From assembly GCA_004144175.1 (NCBI GenBank), contig SEFT01000004.1:306001-370000 (forward strand): a DNA stretch of 64,000 nt. Direction: 5' to 3'. Position numbers and translations under genes: made by a program. Positions 44,112 to 53,636 of the stretch are shown here, piece after piece; positions within the stretch are counted from its first letter, which is position 1; the number at the start of each line of letters is the position of its first letter. A model generated the notes under the pieces. That model did no database searches and was not told the origin of the DNA. It was given only the letters and a program-made list of their open reading frames with translations. This DNA is from Sphingobacteriales bacterium (lineage in GTDB: Bacteria; Bacteroidota; Bacteroidia; Chitinophagales; Chitinophagaceae).

Positions 44112-46316
44112 ATGTTCATGCAAGACGGAGAGTCATCCTATACATTTTTGCAAGGTGGGGGCGCCATGGGCGCACTTATGCGCAGTACCGACTGGTCGCA
44201 GACGACACTGGGCCCCGTAGATACTTGGCCTCAAAGCTTGCGTACTGCTGTGGGCATCTGCCTCACCTCGCGCTTCCCGATGCTGGTATGGTGGGGAAAG
44301 GACCTGATAAAAATTTATAACGACGCATATAGCCAGATACTGGCTGCTAAACACCCTGCTGCGCTGGGAGCTAAAGGCCGCGATGTGTGGCCGGAGATAT
44401 GGGACATCATAGGCCCCATGCTGGAAAGAGTAATGGCAGGCGACGGGGCTACATGGTCGGAGAAGCAACTACTGCTGCTTAACCGGAATGGCTTTCCTGA
44501 AGAGTGCTACTTTACCTTCTCGTACAGCCCTATTATAAATAAGGGAGGAAAAGTAGCGGGCGTATTTACGGCCGTTACCGAAACAACCGATGAAATAATA
44601 AACGAACGGCACCTGCGCACGCTGAAGGAACTGGCAACTACAAATGTAGAGACCCTTAGCGAAGAAATGGTGTACAAACTGGCGCTGAATGTATTGAAGG
44701 AGAATAATTTCGACTTCCCGTTTGCGCTTATATACCGTATAGATAATAACGGCCAGAAGGCGAGGCTTATTCCATTTGACGACGACCTGATGGATAACTT
44801 TGCAGAGGTGCTGGACTTGTCTGACAAAGATGTCAGATCGTCCTGCATTTCCGAAGCCATACTGAACCGCAAGACGGTTAACATCTGCAATACTACAGAG
44901 CTGCTGGGCAAAACGCCTAAAGGCGCCTGGGCGGAGTCGCCGGAGAACATTAAGGTAGTGCCTATCATAGTGCCGGGTAAGGACATGGCCAATGCCGTGC
45001 TGGTAGTAGGGCTCAATCCACACAGCAATGAACGGCACCAGGGCTTTGCCGAGGTAGTAACCAGCCAGATATCGCACAACCTGATACTGGCAAAGTCGCA
45101 CGAAAAGCGCAGGATAGATGCCGAAGAACGCATTAAGATATTGCGCAGCCTTTTCGGGCAGGCACCCGTAGCACTTTGCATACTAAGAGGCCCACAACAT
45201 GTGGTAGAGATAGCAAACGAACATGTACTTAAAATATGGGGTAAAGAATCGGACGATGTAATGAACCGGCCCATATTTGAGGGTTTGCCCGAGGCCAGAG
45301 AACAAGGACTGGAAGAACTACTGAATGGCGTATATAATACCGGCGAGCGACATGTAGCTAACGAACTGCCGGTAAATTTGCAGCGCGAAGGAAAACTGGA
45401 AAAGACTTATCTCAACTTTGTATATGAACCCTTCCGTGAGTGGGACGGCAAAGTGGCAGGTATTATTGCAGTAGCTACTGATGTGACACAGCAGGTAATA
45501 GCCCGCAAGAAGATAGAAGAAGTAGTTGCCGAACGCACCAAAGACCTGCTGCAATCTAACTCGAACCTGGAACGGTCGAATAAGGAACTGGAGCAATTTG
45601 CCTATGTGGCCAGCCACGACTTGCAGGAGCCGCTCAGAAAAATAACTGCCTTTGGCGACATACTGAAGAACCGCTATAAAGAAGCCCTGCCAACCGAAGG
45701 GCAGGATATGATAGACCGCATGCAATCGGCAGCCTCGCGTATGAGTTCACTCATCGACGACCTGCTGAGCTTCTCACGCGTGTCTACCAAACCATTGCAA
45801 AAAGAACAGATAGATCTGAACAGGATTGTAATGGAGGTAAAGGGCGACCTGTATACAGCAATTAAAGAGCGTAGCGCGAAGATCAACGTAACAGGCCTGC
45901 AAACCATTTATGGAGATCCCCTACAGTTCCGCCAGCTATTCCAAAACCTGCTGGGCAATGCACTGAAATTTCAGAAAGAAGGCATCACTCCGGAAATAGA
46001 TATAACGGGGAGCGCGGTTGCAGGTAAAGAATCGGGTATAGAGATACAGGAAGACGACCTGGATAAGCAATTCCTGCAAATAACATTAAGCGACAATGGC
46101 ATTGGCTTTGAACAGCAATATGCCCAAAAGATATTCCAGATATTTCAGCGCCTGCATGGCCGTATGGAGTATTCGGGTAGCGGTGTGGGCTTGTCTATTG
46201 TACAAAAGGTAGTGGAAAACCACAATGGATACATTACAGCAGAAGGCAAGCCGGGCGAAGGAGCTACGTTCCGTATGCTGTTCCCCCTGGATGGAATGAC
46301 AACAGAAGAGGCTTAG
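44112..46316 (+). CDS. Soluble PAS-GAF-PAS sensor histidine kinase
   Basis: The 734-residue protein opens with a PAS-like domain of the type STDWSQTTLGPVDTWPQSLR (to about 165), followed by a GAF domain (about 175-340), a second PAS (about 345-460), a coiled-coil, HisKA with SHDLQEPLRKITAFGDIL (His502) and HATPase with NLLGNALKF and GSGVGLSIVQKV. No membrane segments. The catalytic part is close to that of the kinase at 38030. The start could also be ATG 44118. Probably controls the adjacent single-domain regulator or shares it. Confidence 0.9.
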   Translation: MFMQDGESSYTFLQGGGAMGALMRSTDWSQTTLGPVDTWPQSLRTAVGICLTSRFPMLVWWGKDLIKIYNDAYSQILAAKHPAALGAKGRDVWPEIWDIIGPMLERVMAGDGATWSEKQLLLLNRNGFPEECYFTFSYSPIINKGGKVAGVFTAVTETTDEIINERHLRTLKELATTNVETLSEEMVYKLALNVLKENNFDFPFALIYRIDNNGQKARLIPFDDDLMDNFAEVLDLSDKDVRSSCISEAILNRKTVNICNTTELLGKTPKGAWAESPENIKVVPIIVPGKDMANAVLVVGLNPHSNERHQGFAEVVTSQISHNLILAKSHEKRRIDAEERIKILRSLFGQAPVALCILRGPQHVVEIANEHVLKIWGKESDDVMNRPIFEGLPEAREQGLEELLNGVYNTGERHVANELPVNLQREGKLEKTYLNFVYEPFREWDGKVAGIIAVATDVTQQVIARKKIEEVVAERTKDLLQSNSNLERSNKELEQFAYVASHDLQEPLRKITAFGDILKNRYKEALPTEGQDMIDRMQSAASRMSSLIDDLLSFSRVSTKPLQKEQIDLNRIVMEVKGDLYTAIKERSAKINVTGLQTIYGDPLQFRQLFQNLLGNALKFQKEGITPEIDITGSAVAGKESGIEIQEDDLDKQFLQITLSDNGIGFEQQYAQKIFQIFQRLHGRMEYSGSGVGLSIVQKVVENHNGYITAEGKPGEGATFRMLFPLDGMTTEEA

Positions 46317-46322
46317 TGCTGG

Positions 46323-46556
46323 CTATTCTATAAACAGCTTTATGTGTGTGGCATAGCCGCGTACTATGGAGTCGATCATACCGTCGTCGATGCCTGTGCA
46401 GCTGTAAGTTTGGTTTTCAGGGATTTCCGTTACAGCACGAACGACGTAAGAAGACTGCTCATATCTATGAGGGTCATAGTTTACATTCTTAAGCAGGAAA
46501 TACCGGAATCCTTTATGTTTAAGTTCCAGTAAGAGGTCAGGGGTTAGTTGTTGCAC
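46323..46556 (-). CDS. Small hypothetical protein (77 residues)
   Basis: The start is GTG 46556. The sequence is charged with LLLELKHKGFRYFLLKN near the N-terminus; a Cys lies in YSCTG. No signal peptide or known domain. It ends 6 bases past the stop of the opposing kinase gene. Modest support. Confidence 0.45.
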   Translation of the reverse strand: MQQLTPDLLLELKHKGFRYFLLKNVNYDPHRYEQSSYVVRAVTEIPENQTYSCTGIDDGMIDSIVRGYATHIKLFIE

Positions 46557-46692
46557 AAAATTTCGTTTTCACATATACTCTCACTCAACAAAATACCGAC
46601 TGTGAAAGGTGCGCAAAGATACTGTAAAGTATTGACTTATGGCTATTTATATTCTGTTTTCAATACTATATCCGTATAAAAAAACAATTATT

Positions 46693-46962
46693 CTAATCCT
46701 GATCTTTCCCGCCGAGCTTCAGCCTGTAGAAAAGTATTACAAGAGCCAGCGCTGATGTAATGACATTTGCGATAACTACCGGCGTATTGTTTGTTATCAG
46801 CCCATAGACCGTCCAGGTAACGGTACCGATGGTAAACAAGGTGTACATGCTGGCAGATATGCCCGACGTATCTCTGGTGCGGATCGTTTTTATGGCCTGC
46901 GGTATGAACGACGCGGTAGTGCAAAATGCTGCGGCAAAACCTATGGTAGAATTGATGTCCAT
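46693..46962 (-). CDS. SemiSWEET sugar transporter
   Basis: The 89-residue protein is one PQ-loop/MtN3 unit with three membrane segments. TASFIPQAIKTIRTRDTSGIS contains the PQ motif, and TVYGLITNNTPVVIANVIT follows. SemiSWEETs form dimers that move sugars across the inner membrane by facilitated diffusion. The size equals the usual 80-95 residues. It is transcribed alone. Confidence 0.87.
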   Translation of the reverse strand: MDINSTIGFAAAFCTTASFIPQAIKTIRTRDTSGISASMYTLFTIGTVTWTVYGLITNNTPVVIANVITSALALVILFYRLKLGGKDQD

Positions 46963-47060
46963 GAGATGCGAAATTAACGAAGCACTATTGCAACAGTATC
47001 TTTTAAATAAAACATACTATAAATGTAACAACAAAGCAGGCAGGCTTACCACAGGTGCAA

Positions 47061-47089
47061 AAAAAATAGAGGTGTATGAATACACCTCT
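47061..47089 (-). terminator. Terminator-like hairpin downstream of the TPR kinase gene
   Basis: On the minus strand AGAGGTGTA-TTCA-TACACCTCT is followed by ATTTTTTTT. The gap 46963-47320 (358 bases) holds no gene apart from this hairpin and the one at 47294-47319. Confidence 0.7.
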
Positions 47090-47293
47090 CTTACCCCTAA
47101 TTGATAACGCTGTAGTTATCTAAGCTGTAAAGATACTGATTATCGTCTGTATTATGCGTAAGTCTTTTTCTGAAAATACCGTTTTTAAACGCTTTTGAAG
47201 GCTGAATACGCAATGTAGATTTGTGCTACCTACAACCGGTCATACTCACTTATGAATGCACCTACATGGTCCAGATACTCATACCTCACACAT

Positions 47294-47319
47294 CCCGGGT
47301 TGTTTCAGCCCGGGAATTT
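47294..47319. terminator. Hairpin just after the TPR kinase stop
   Basis: CCCGGG (47294-47299) pairs with CCCGGG (47309-47314); the + strand side continues AATTTTTC. It lies 7 bases after the minus-strand stop at 47321. It may be an additional terminator or processing site. Confidence 0.45.
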
Positions 47320-47320
47320 T

Positions 47321-49282
47321 TCATGTATTAGCCTTCTTCATCGAGAAAGAGAAGGTGCTGCCTGAGCCGGGTGTACTGTTTACCCATATATCGCCGCCAT
47401 TAGCTTTTATAAACTCGCGGCAGAGCATAAGGCCCAGCCCGGTACCTTTTTCTCCGGAGGTACCTCGTATTTGTTCGACATCCAGGTCAAATAGGCGTGC
47501 CACTCGTTCGGGGTCTATACCTATGCCGTGATCTTTTATAGAGAATACAACGGTATTTGCTTTTACGTCATTCTTCGCTTCTATTTCTATCTCACCATTG
47601 GGGTGACTGAACTTGATGGCATTAGACAGCAGATTCCTGATCACAAAATTGAAATGGTCTTCGTCTGCATTTACATTATTTCCGTTGGTACGGTCGGTTA
47701 TCTGTATGCCTTTATTGGCTGCCATCGTATGTAGCACATCCACATTCTTTTCAATAACACCTTTCGATGCAAAGTTCACCTGCTTCATCTGCACTCCTTT
47801 CAGCTGCGTACGCCCCCAATGCAGTAGTGAGTTGAGAGTATCAAGGGTAAGCTCACTCTGTTTTTTCAGTTCACCTGCCAGCATTTGCTCTTCTTCTTTC
47901 GAGAGCATACCCATTTCCATAAGGCCCAGCGTTTGCACTACGGAGTTCATCGGCCCGCGAAGGTCGTGGCCTATGATAGAGAACAGGCGGTCTTTCACCC
48001 TGTTCGATTCTTCCAGTTGTTTGTTCAGCCTGCGCGTATATCGGTAATAGTAGCCCAGTACAAATATCAAGATAAGGAAGGCCAATGTTGCTGTAATGAA
48101 CAAGTTGCGCTCCAGTGTTCGCTTCTGGTTTTCCAGCTGCAGGTTCTCTATTTCCGTTTTTGATTTCTCCAGTTCGTACTCGGCTTGCAATTCCGTCAGT
48201 GCAACACCCTTCTCCTCGCTGGTAAGGCTGTCTTGCAGCGCCTCAAACTTTTTAGTCAGCGCCAGCGCTTCTTTATAGTTACCCTGTTCCTCGTATATAT
48301 CCGATAGCATTTGATAGGCATCTATTGATAGCCCTTTACTCTCTATTTCTGTAGCTATCTTAATGGCATCCTGTAAGTAGGCAATGCTTTGTGGCGCATT
48401 CTTTTCGGCCAGGACAATGGCCAGGTTGATCAATGCACGAGCCTCTTCCTCGGGTATCTCGAAGTCGCGTGCTTTCTGCAGTACACGGTATTGTACTTCT
48501 TCTGCTTCTTTGCGTTTGCCAAGTTCTTTGTAGGCAGTACCCAGGCTGCCCAGCAGTGCCAGGTGTACCCCGGCATGGCGCGGATGATCGGTTTGCACTA
48601 CACCTTCTTCAAAGTACTTTACGGCTTTCTGCATCTCACCCTTCTTGGCGTAGGCTATACCTATCGCATTCAGCAGGGTAAAGTTTGCATTACTTATCGG
48701 CTGGTCTTTATTCATCTCCTGCGCCTTTTGGTAATACTCCAGCGCTTTATCCAGCTTATTGTTCTGCTCGTTTACTATTCCCAGCTTTATATAAGTCTGT
48801 ACAATGCCGGGTACTCGCTTTGCCTGCTCAAAGTATTTCAGCGCCTTCAGCAGGTGCTGCATTGCTTCTTCCAGATTACCCTTTTTCGCATTCAGTACAC
48901 CCAGCAGACTATTCACACTGCCGAGCCCGTTAGGTTCACCGGCTTTTTCAAATTGCTTTTGCGCTTCTAAAGCACGCCCCTTCGCAGGCCCTAGCTGGTT
49001 GTGCTTCTCATGCGCATTGGCCATTTGCAGTAACAGCACGCCTTGTCCATATGCGTAGTCCTTAGCCTTCGCTGCATCCAGGCCCTGTTGCGCATAGTAT
49101 AGCGAAGAATCGAGCTTGATATAAGTATAATGCTTGCTGAGGGCATCGTAGGCATGCGCCTGTGCCGAATCTGTTTTTGCTGCCTTTATCTGCGATAACA
49201 ACTCCTCAACCGTTGGTTGTGCATGGAGTGTGGTATGGGTAAGTATTAAGAAAACTATAGGCAGGTATCTCCGTAAATCCAT
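47321..49282 (-). CDS. TPR-domain sensor histidine kinase
   Basis: The 653-residue protein has a signal peptide, seven or so TPR repeats in the periplasm (about 25-360; for example AGEPNGLGSVNSLLGVLNAK, KLDKALEYYQKAQEMNK), a coiled-coil and a transmembrane segment (LFITATLAFLILIFVLGYYY, about 395-415). The cytosolic HisKA carries FSIIGHDLRGPMN (His439), and HATPase has IRNLLSNAIKF and GTGLGLMLCREF. This is the common Bacteroidota TPR-kinase layout sensing through periplasmic protein contacts. No response regulator is adjacent. Confidence 0.9.
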   Translation of the reverse strand: MDLRRYLPIVFLILTHTTLHAQPTVEELLSQIKAAKTDSAQAHAYDALSKHYTYIKLDSSLYYAQQGLDAAKAKDYAYGQGVLLLQMANAHEKHNQLGPAKGRALEAQKQFEKAGEPNGLGSVNSLLGVLNAKKGNLEEAMQHLLKALKYFEQAKRVPGIVQTYIKLGIVNEQNNKLDKALEYYQKAQEMNKDQPISNANFTLLNAIGIAYAKKGEMQKAVKYFEEGVVQTDHPRHAGVHLALLGSLGTAYKELGKRKEAEEVQYRVLQKARDFEIPEEEARALINLAIVLAEKNAPQSIAYLQDAIKIATEIESKGLSIDAYQMLSDIYEEQGNYKEALALTKKFEALQDSLTSEEKGVALTELQAEYELEKSKTEIENLQLENQKRTLERNLFITATLAFLILIFVLGYYYRYTRRLNKQLEESNRVKDRLFSIIGHDLRGPMNSVVQTLGLMEMGMLSKEEEQMLAGELKKQSELTLDTLNSLLHWGRTQLKGVQMKQVNFASKGVIEKNVDVLHTMAANKGIQITDRTNGNNVNADEDHFNFVIRNLLSNAIKFSHPNGEIEIEAKNDVKANTVVFSIKDHGIGIDPERVARLFDLDVEQIRGTSGEKGTGLGLMLCREFIKANGGDIWVNSTPGSGSTFSFSMKKANT

Positions 49283-49427
49283 CTTCCTTTCTTGATCTGC
49301 ACTACAAAAATAAAAATTACTGCTTATTAATCAATAGGTTATGCATTTTTATTAGGCATAAAATATTGCGTACACATACGCGTAACACAAATAAAAAGCT
49401 AATTTAACCGGCAAATAATAAGGCAGT

Positions 49428-50462
49428 ATGTTGCTGAAGGCACTAGGGAGTAAACCAAGGGGGAAAAGATTGGAGCGCATACTAAGCTCGCCAAACTATA
49501 AGAATGGCAGCTTTCAGAACTTGTCGCCAACGGAGGTCATGCTGAAGGACGCATCCTTTTTTGAAGTGATGCGCAAGTTTATTGCCAAGCCTAAGACTAC
49601 GATACCGTCCCACCAATTAAAGCCCGTACATACCGATTTGCGTACCCTTACCGCAGATACGCCGGTCATCGTATGGTTTGGCCACTCTTCATACTGCATC
49701 AAGTCGCGCGGCCTCACGGTATTGGTAGATCCGGTCTTCAGCGGTAATGCATCGCCTGTATCGGCTTTTGCAAAAGCTTTTCCCGGAGCAGATGCGTACA
49801 GTGCGGCTGATTTTGATATGGTAGATATGCTGATCATCACACACGACCACTACGATCACCTGGACTATAAAACGATAAAAGAGCTAGAGCCAAAGATCAA
49901 AAAGATATGTACGTCGCTGGGGGTAGGTGCACACCTGGAGTACTGGGGCATCGAACCGGATAAGATAACAGAACTGGATTGGTGGGAGTCTGCAAGCCCG
50001 TTAACCGATGTATCGGTAACTGCTACACCTGCGAGGCATTTCTCCGGTCGCGGTATCAAGCGCGGACTGACACTGTGGAGTTCGTTTGTATTAAATCTTC
50101 ATGGGCATAACATATACATCGGCGGCGATTCGGGCTACGACGATCACTTCAAAAAGATTGGCTCCAAGTATGGACCTTTCGAGATAGCACTTTTAGAAAC
50201 CGGCCAGTATGGCGACCAATGGCCGCAGATACACATGAAACCTGAAGAAGCGGTACAGGCGGCGATCGACTTGCGCACATCTGTAATGATGCCGGTACAC
50301 TGGGGTAAGTTTGCGTTATCAATACACGACTGGCAGGAGCCAATAAGACGTGCAGTTGCTGAAGCACACAGGCTACAGATGCCACTCACTACACCTGCCA
50401 TAGGGCAACCTGTTGTGCTTAATGCAGACCACCCCGAAACAGAATGGTGGGAGCAGAAATAA
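49428..50462 (+). CDS. Metallo-beta-lactamase fold hydrolase (NAPE-PLD/UlaG-like)
   Basis: The 344-residue protein has the MBL signature THDHYDHLD, an upstream FGHSSYCI strand, ARHFSGRG, GDSGYDDH and PVHWGKF, all consistent with a two-zinc centre. This order resembles NAPE-PLD-like and UlaG-like hydrolases that cleave phosphodiester or lactone bonds. No signal peptide is obvious. Substrate unknown. Confidence 0.87.
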   Translation: MLLKALGSKPRGKRLERILSSPNYKNGSFQNLSPTEVMLKDASFFEVMRKFIAKPKTTIPSHQLKPVHTDLRTLTADTPVIVWFGHSSYCIKSRGLTVLVDPVFSGNASPVSAFAKAFPGADAYSAADFDMVDMLIITHDHYDHLDYKTIKELEPKIKKICTSLGVGAHLEYWGIEPDKITELDWWESASPLTDVSVTATPARHFSGRGIKRGLTLWSSFVLNLHGHNIYIGGDSGYDDHFKKIGSKYGPFEIALLETGQYGDQWPQIHMKPEEAVQAAIDLRTSVMMPVHWGKFALSIHDWQEPIRRAVAEAHRLQMPLTTPAIGQPVVLNADHPETEWWEQK

Positions 50463-50726
50463 TCATTAAATAAGCCAGCCCGGCCATACTCCACATTTTT
50501 ATAACATTTGCGCCTGCCGGGCCCGATGATCGTCTAGAAGGCCACAATGGTCTCTATTCATCTTATAAAAAAATTCGCTTGCCTAAATCATTCAACGATA
50601 GCAAAATACAATTTCAATGCTATTGCTAACTGTATAAAGAGCTAAAGTGGCCGCGGGTCTTGGTACAAAATTATTTTAACAGATTACCAGACACTTCACA
50701 GATGTGCAGAACGAAAAACGTGAGTC

Positions 50727-52169
50727 ATGAAAAAGATATACTTATTTGCAATTGCATTACTATCGGCCATAAGTAATACATACGGCCAGGCATGTAGCGG
50801 TACGCCTGCTACTACAACCATCAGCAGCTCTGATACTACCTTGTGTACAGGGGCAAACTTTACGCTTACCGCATCGGGTACCACATCGGCAACGGGCATC
50901 GACTACAAATGGCAAAGCCGCCCGACGGGTACCAGCGTGTTTACCGACATTGCCAACAGCAACACAGCTGTATTTACAACGTACGCCAGTCAATATACCG
51001 ACTACCGCTTTGTAAGCACTTGCGTAGCTACCAATGAAACCAGCTACTCGAATGTACTTACTATAAATGCTACATCGGCACCTGCAGTCGGCGCCATCAG
51101 CGAAACACATACAGGTGTGACGTATACCTTCGTAGCAAGCAGCATCACCAATGCTGAAACGATCTCCTGGGATTATGGTGACGGCACTACAGGCACCAAC
51201 AATGTGCACACCTACACAACAGGCGGACTAATGCAAGTAAAATTTATTGCCACAAACGTGTGCACTACTACCGTAGTAACACTACCTATCACCGTGAACC
51301 TGCCTTGTAAAACTGTGCATATCGATTCGATAGCATGCGCTACCCAATCGGGTATCTGTGCAGGCACAGAGGTAACGATGGAGCCATGGGGTCATTCTCA
51401 GGGTTTTGATATTGCTTACCAATGGCAAAGCAGACCAATTGGTTCTACAGGTGCATTTACAGCGGTATCAGGCCAAAACGGCGCTGCACTTACAATGATA
51501 CCTGACAATAGTGCCGACTACAGACTGAAAGTGACGTGCCTGAGCACAGGTACATCAGCTATGTCGAATGTAATACCCATGAAAGTATTTGGTGTACCCA
51601 GTGTAGTAGATCCTCTATCTGTAACTACCCGTGCCTTTCAGGATGCTGTATTTGAAATACAAACTCCCGGCGACCTTGTATATCGTTGGCAATCGCAAGT
51701 AAAAGAGGATGGCCCATACTACTACATAGGTGACAATGGCACTTACGAAGGATCGCATACAGCACGCCTTACTGTAAAAAGCCCTGCGCTATCGCAAAGC
51801 GGCATGCGCTTCCGTTGCATTGTGAGCGATAAAAGCGGCTGTGCATTCGGTACCGACACCAGTGGAATGGCTATGCTTTCTGTGCTCGACCCTACATCGG
51901 TAAACAACAAGAGCACAGCCTTCGGCATATCTCTTTATCCCAACCCCGCGACTGGCGAGCAGCTGTTCATCCGTTCTTCTGTTCCGCAATCAGGTACATT
52001 GTCGGCACAGGTGATGAATACTATGGGCAGAACTATTCAGAAGATAGATATTACCAATGCCGGACAAGCTGCCATAAACCTGGCAGGCATGGCGCCGGGT
52101 GTATACAGCATATACATTACCGATGCACAGGGCAATAAGGCGGAAACGCTTTCATTCATCCGGAAATAA
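50727..52169 (+). CDS. T9SS-secreted protein with Ig/PKD-like modules
   Basis: The 480-residue protein has a signal peptide (IYLFAIALLSAISNTYGQA), several Cys-containing Ig/PKD-like domains (repeating CTGANFTLTASGTTS, YKWQSRPTGTSVFTDI, YQWQSRPIGSTG, WDYGDGTTGTNNVHTY) and a type A sorting domain (LYPNPATGEQLFIRSS ... APGVYSIYITDAQGNK). Domains of this sort act as spacers or adhesins. Surface-attached; ligand unknown. Confidence 0.87.
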   Translation: MKKIYLFAIALLSAISNTYGQACSGTPATTTISSSDTTLCTGANFTLTASGTTSATGIDYKWQSRPTGTSVFTDIANSNTAVFTTYASQYTDYRFVSTCVATNETSYSNVLTINATSAPAVGAISETHTGVTYTFVASSITNAETISWDYGDGTTGTNNVHTYTTGGLMQVKFIATNVCTTTVVTLPITVNLPCKTVHIDSIACATQSGICAGTEVTMEPWGHSQGFDIAYQWQSRPIGSTGAFTAVSGQNGAALTMIPDNSADYRLKVTCLSTGTSAMSNVIPMKVFGVPSVVDPLSVTTRAFQDAVFEIQTPGDLVYRWQSQVKEDGPYYYIGDNGTYEGSHTARLTVKSPALSQSGMRFRCIVSDKSGCAFGTDTSGMAMLSVLDPTSVNNKSTAFGISLYPNPATGEQLFIRSSVPQSGTLSAQVMNTMGRTIQKIDITNAGQAAINLAGMAPGVYSIYITDAQGNKAETLSFIRK

Positions 52170-52191
52170 AATTATCCAAAAATTATAATGG

Positions 52192-52227
52192 TCTGGCTGC
52201 AGTTGATACCTGCAGCCAGAACTGTTT
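52192..52227 (+). terminator. Rho-independent terminator
   Basis: TCTGGCTGCAG (52192-52202) pairs with CTGCAGCCAGA (52210-52220), followed by ACTGTTTTG. Confidence 0.8.
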
Positions 52228-52294
52228 TGTACCATCGCTACGGTTTATAAGCTACACCTTATCTTCGCTGCCGAAATCACACACACGATATACT

Positions 52295-52954
52295 ATGGAT
52301 GTAGCACAATTACAGTTCTTGGCGCAGCAGCTGAGGAAGCCGGATGGTGATGCAGGCAGGCAGATAGGCGAACAGATGAACGCGGGCAACTACCTGATGA
52401 ATAAAAACACATTGGAGCACTTACAGGCACCCACCGGCGCTCGCATACTGGAGATAGGTATGGGTAACGGCCATTTTGTAAAAGACATACTTGCTACTGA
52501 CCCTACCATCAGGTATACCGGCTGCGACTATGCCGAGACCATGGTGGCAGAAGCACAGGCACGCAACGCAGCGTTTCAGCAAAGCGGACAGGCAGATTTC
52601 ATGCTGGCATCAGCTTCAGAGCTGCCTTTTGATAACGATACGTTCGATAGAATATTTGCAGTGAACACGATCTACTTTTGGGAAGACCCCGCAAAGGAAC
52701 TTGCAGAGATAAGGCGTGTGTTGAAACCCGATGGCAAACTGCTGATAGCTGCACGCCCTAGCTGGGTAATGGAGCAAATGCCATTCACCGATTACGGGTT
52801 CACCCGGTACTCGAAAGAACAACTGGCCGATGTCTTGCACAATAATTCATTCTCGGTAATAGAGCTGGAAGAAACACGCGAGCCGGAGTATACAGTGAAT
52901 GGAATTGTAACACAGATGGGCCATATGATAGCCATTGCCATAAAAAACCAATGA
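52295..52954 (+). CDS. Class I SAM-dependent methyltransferase
   Basis: The 219-residue protein contains the SAM-binding motif ILEIGMGNGHF, the acidic CDYAETM at the end of beta-2 and FDRIFAVNTIYFWED plus a LKPDGKLLIA motif. This is the standard Rossmann-fold methyltransferase (UbiE/Methyltransf_11-like) that moves methyl groups to a small molecule. Start ATG 52295. The Crp/Fnr gene begins 4 bases after the stop, so the two are co-transcribed. Confidence 0.88.
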   Translation: MDVAQLQFLAQQLRKPDGDAGRQIGEQMNAGNYLMNKNTLEHLQAPTGARILEIGMGNGHFVKDILATDPTIRYTGCDYAETMVAEAQARNAAFQQSGQADFMLASASELPFDNDTFDRIFAVNTIYFWEDPAKELAEIRRVLKPDGKLLIAARPSWVMEQMPFTDYGFTRYSKEQLADVLHNNSFSVIELEETREPEYTVNGIVTQMGHMIAIAIKNQ

Positions 52955-52958
52955 TCCT

Positions 52959-53549
52959 ATGTGGAATACTATTTTGAAAAGTATTGGAAGGCATATACAA
53001 CTCACAGCTGAGGAAGTAGAATATTTCACATCGCTGCTCACAGTAAGAAAACTGCGTAAGCGACAATACCTACTACAGGAGGGTGATGTAATGCGGCTTG
53101 AAACTTTTGTATCGAAAGGCTGCCTGCGCAGCTACGAGATAGATGCAAAAGGGCAGGAGCATATTATTCAATTTTCGGTGGAAGAATGGTGGGTAGGCGA
53201 TATGTACAGTTTTCTTACAGGCACACCATCGCGCCTCAATATTGACTGCCTTGAAGACACAGAAGTTATTCAGTTTAGTAAAGATCAGCTAGAAGAGCTG
53301 TACGTAAGGGTTCCCAAGTTTGAGCGCTACTTCCGGCTACTGGTGCAAAATGCCTACATCGCGTCGCAAAACCGCATACTGTCTATAATGACGAAACCGG
53401 CACTAGAGCGTTACCATGAATTTTTACAAAAATATCCTACCATCGAGCAGCGGGTACCTAATCACCAGATAGCATCTTTTCTTGGTATTACGCCCGAGAG
53501 CCTTAGCCGGCTGCGCAAGCAATATGCTTCTGGCAAACCATTAACATAG
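52959..53549 (+). CDS. Crp/Fnr family transcriptional regulator
   Basis: The 196-residue protein has a cyclic-nucleotide-binding-like domain (KRQYLLQEGDVMRLETFVSKG, EEWWVGDMYSFLTGTPSRLN) and a C-terminal helix-turn-helix (FLGITPESLSRLRKQ). It is similar in length and layout to the regulator at 5309. It is directly downstream of the methyltransferase and 87 bases upstream of a DoxX gene; it is likely to control one or both. Confidence 0.88.
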   Translation: MWNTILKSIGRHIQLTAEEVEYFTSLLTVRKLRKRQYLLQEGDVMRLETFVSKGCLRSYEIDAKGQEHIIQFSVEEWWVGDMYSFLTGTPSRLNIDCLEDTEVIQFSKDQLEELYVRVPKFERYFRLLVQNAYIASQNRILSIMTKPALERYHEFLQKYPTIEQRVPNHQIASFLGITPESLSRLRKQYASGKPLT

Positions 53550-53636
53550 ATCAATATTTTTTCTTACCACACATCATTGTTACTGCTCTCGTTATGGGGG
53601 CATTTTTGCATTTCAACACATAAAAAATCAGTAACA

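Noticed and set aside
44469..45274. Two minus-strand frames (210 and 255 codons) opposite the kinase gene at 44112
   Set aside because: They overlap each other and the clear PAS/GAF gene; no start context or domain supports them.
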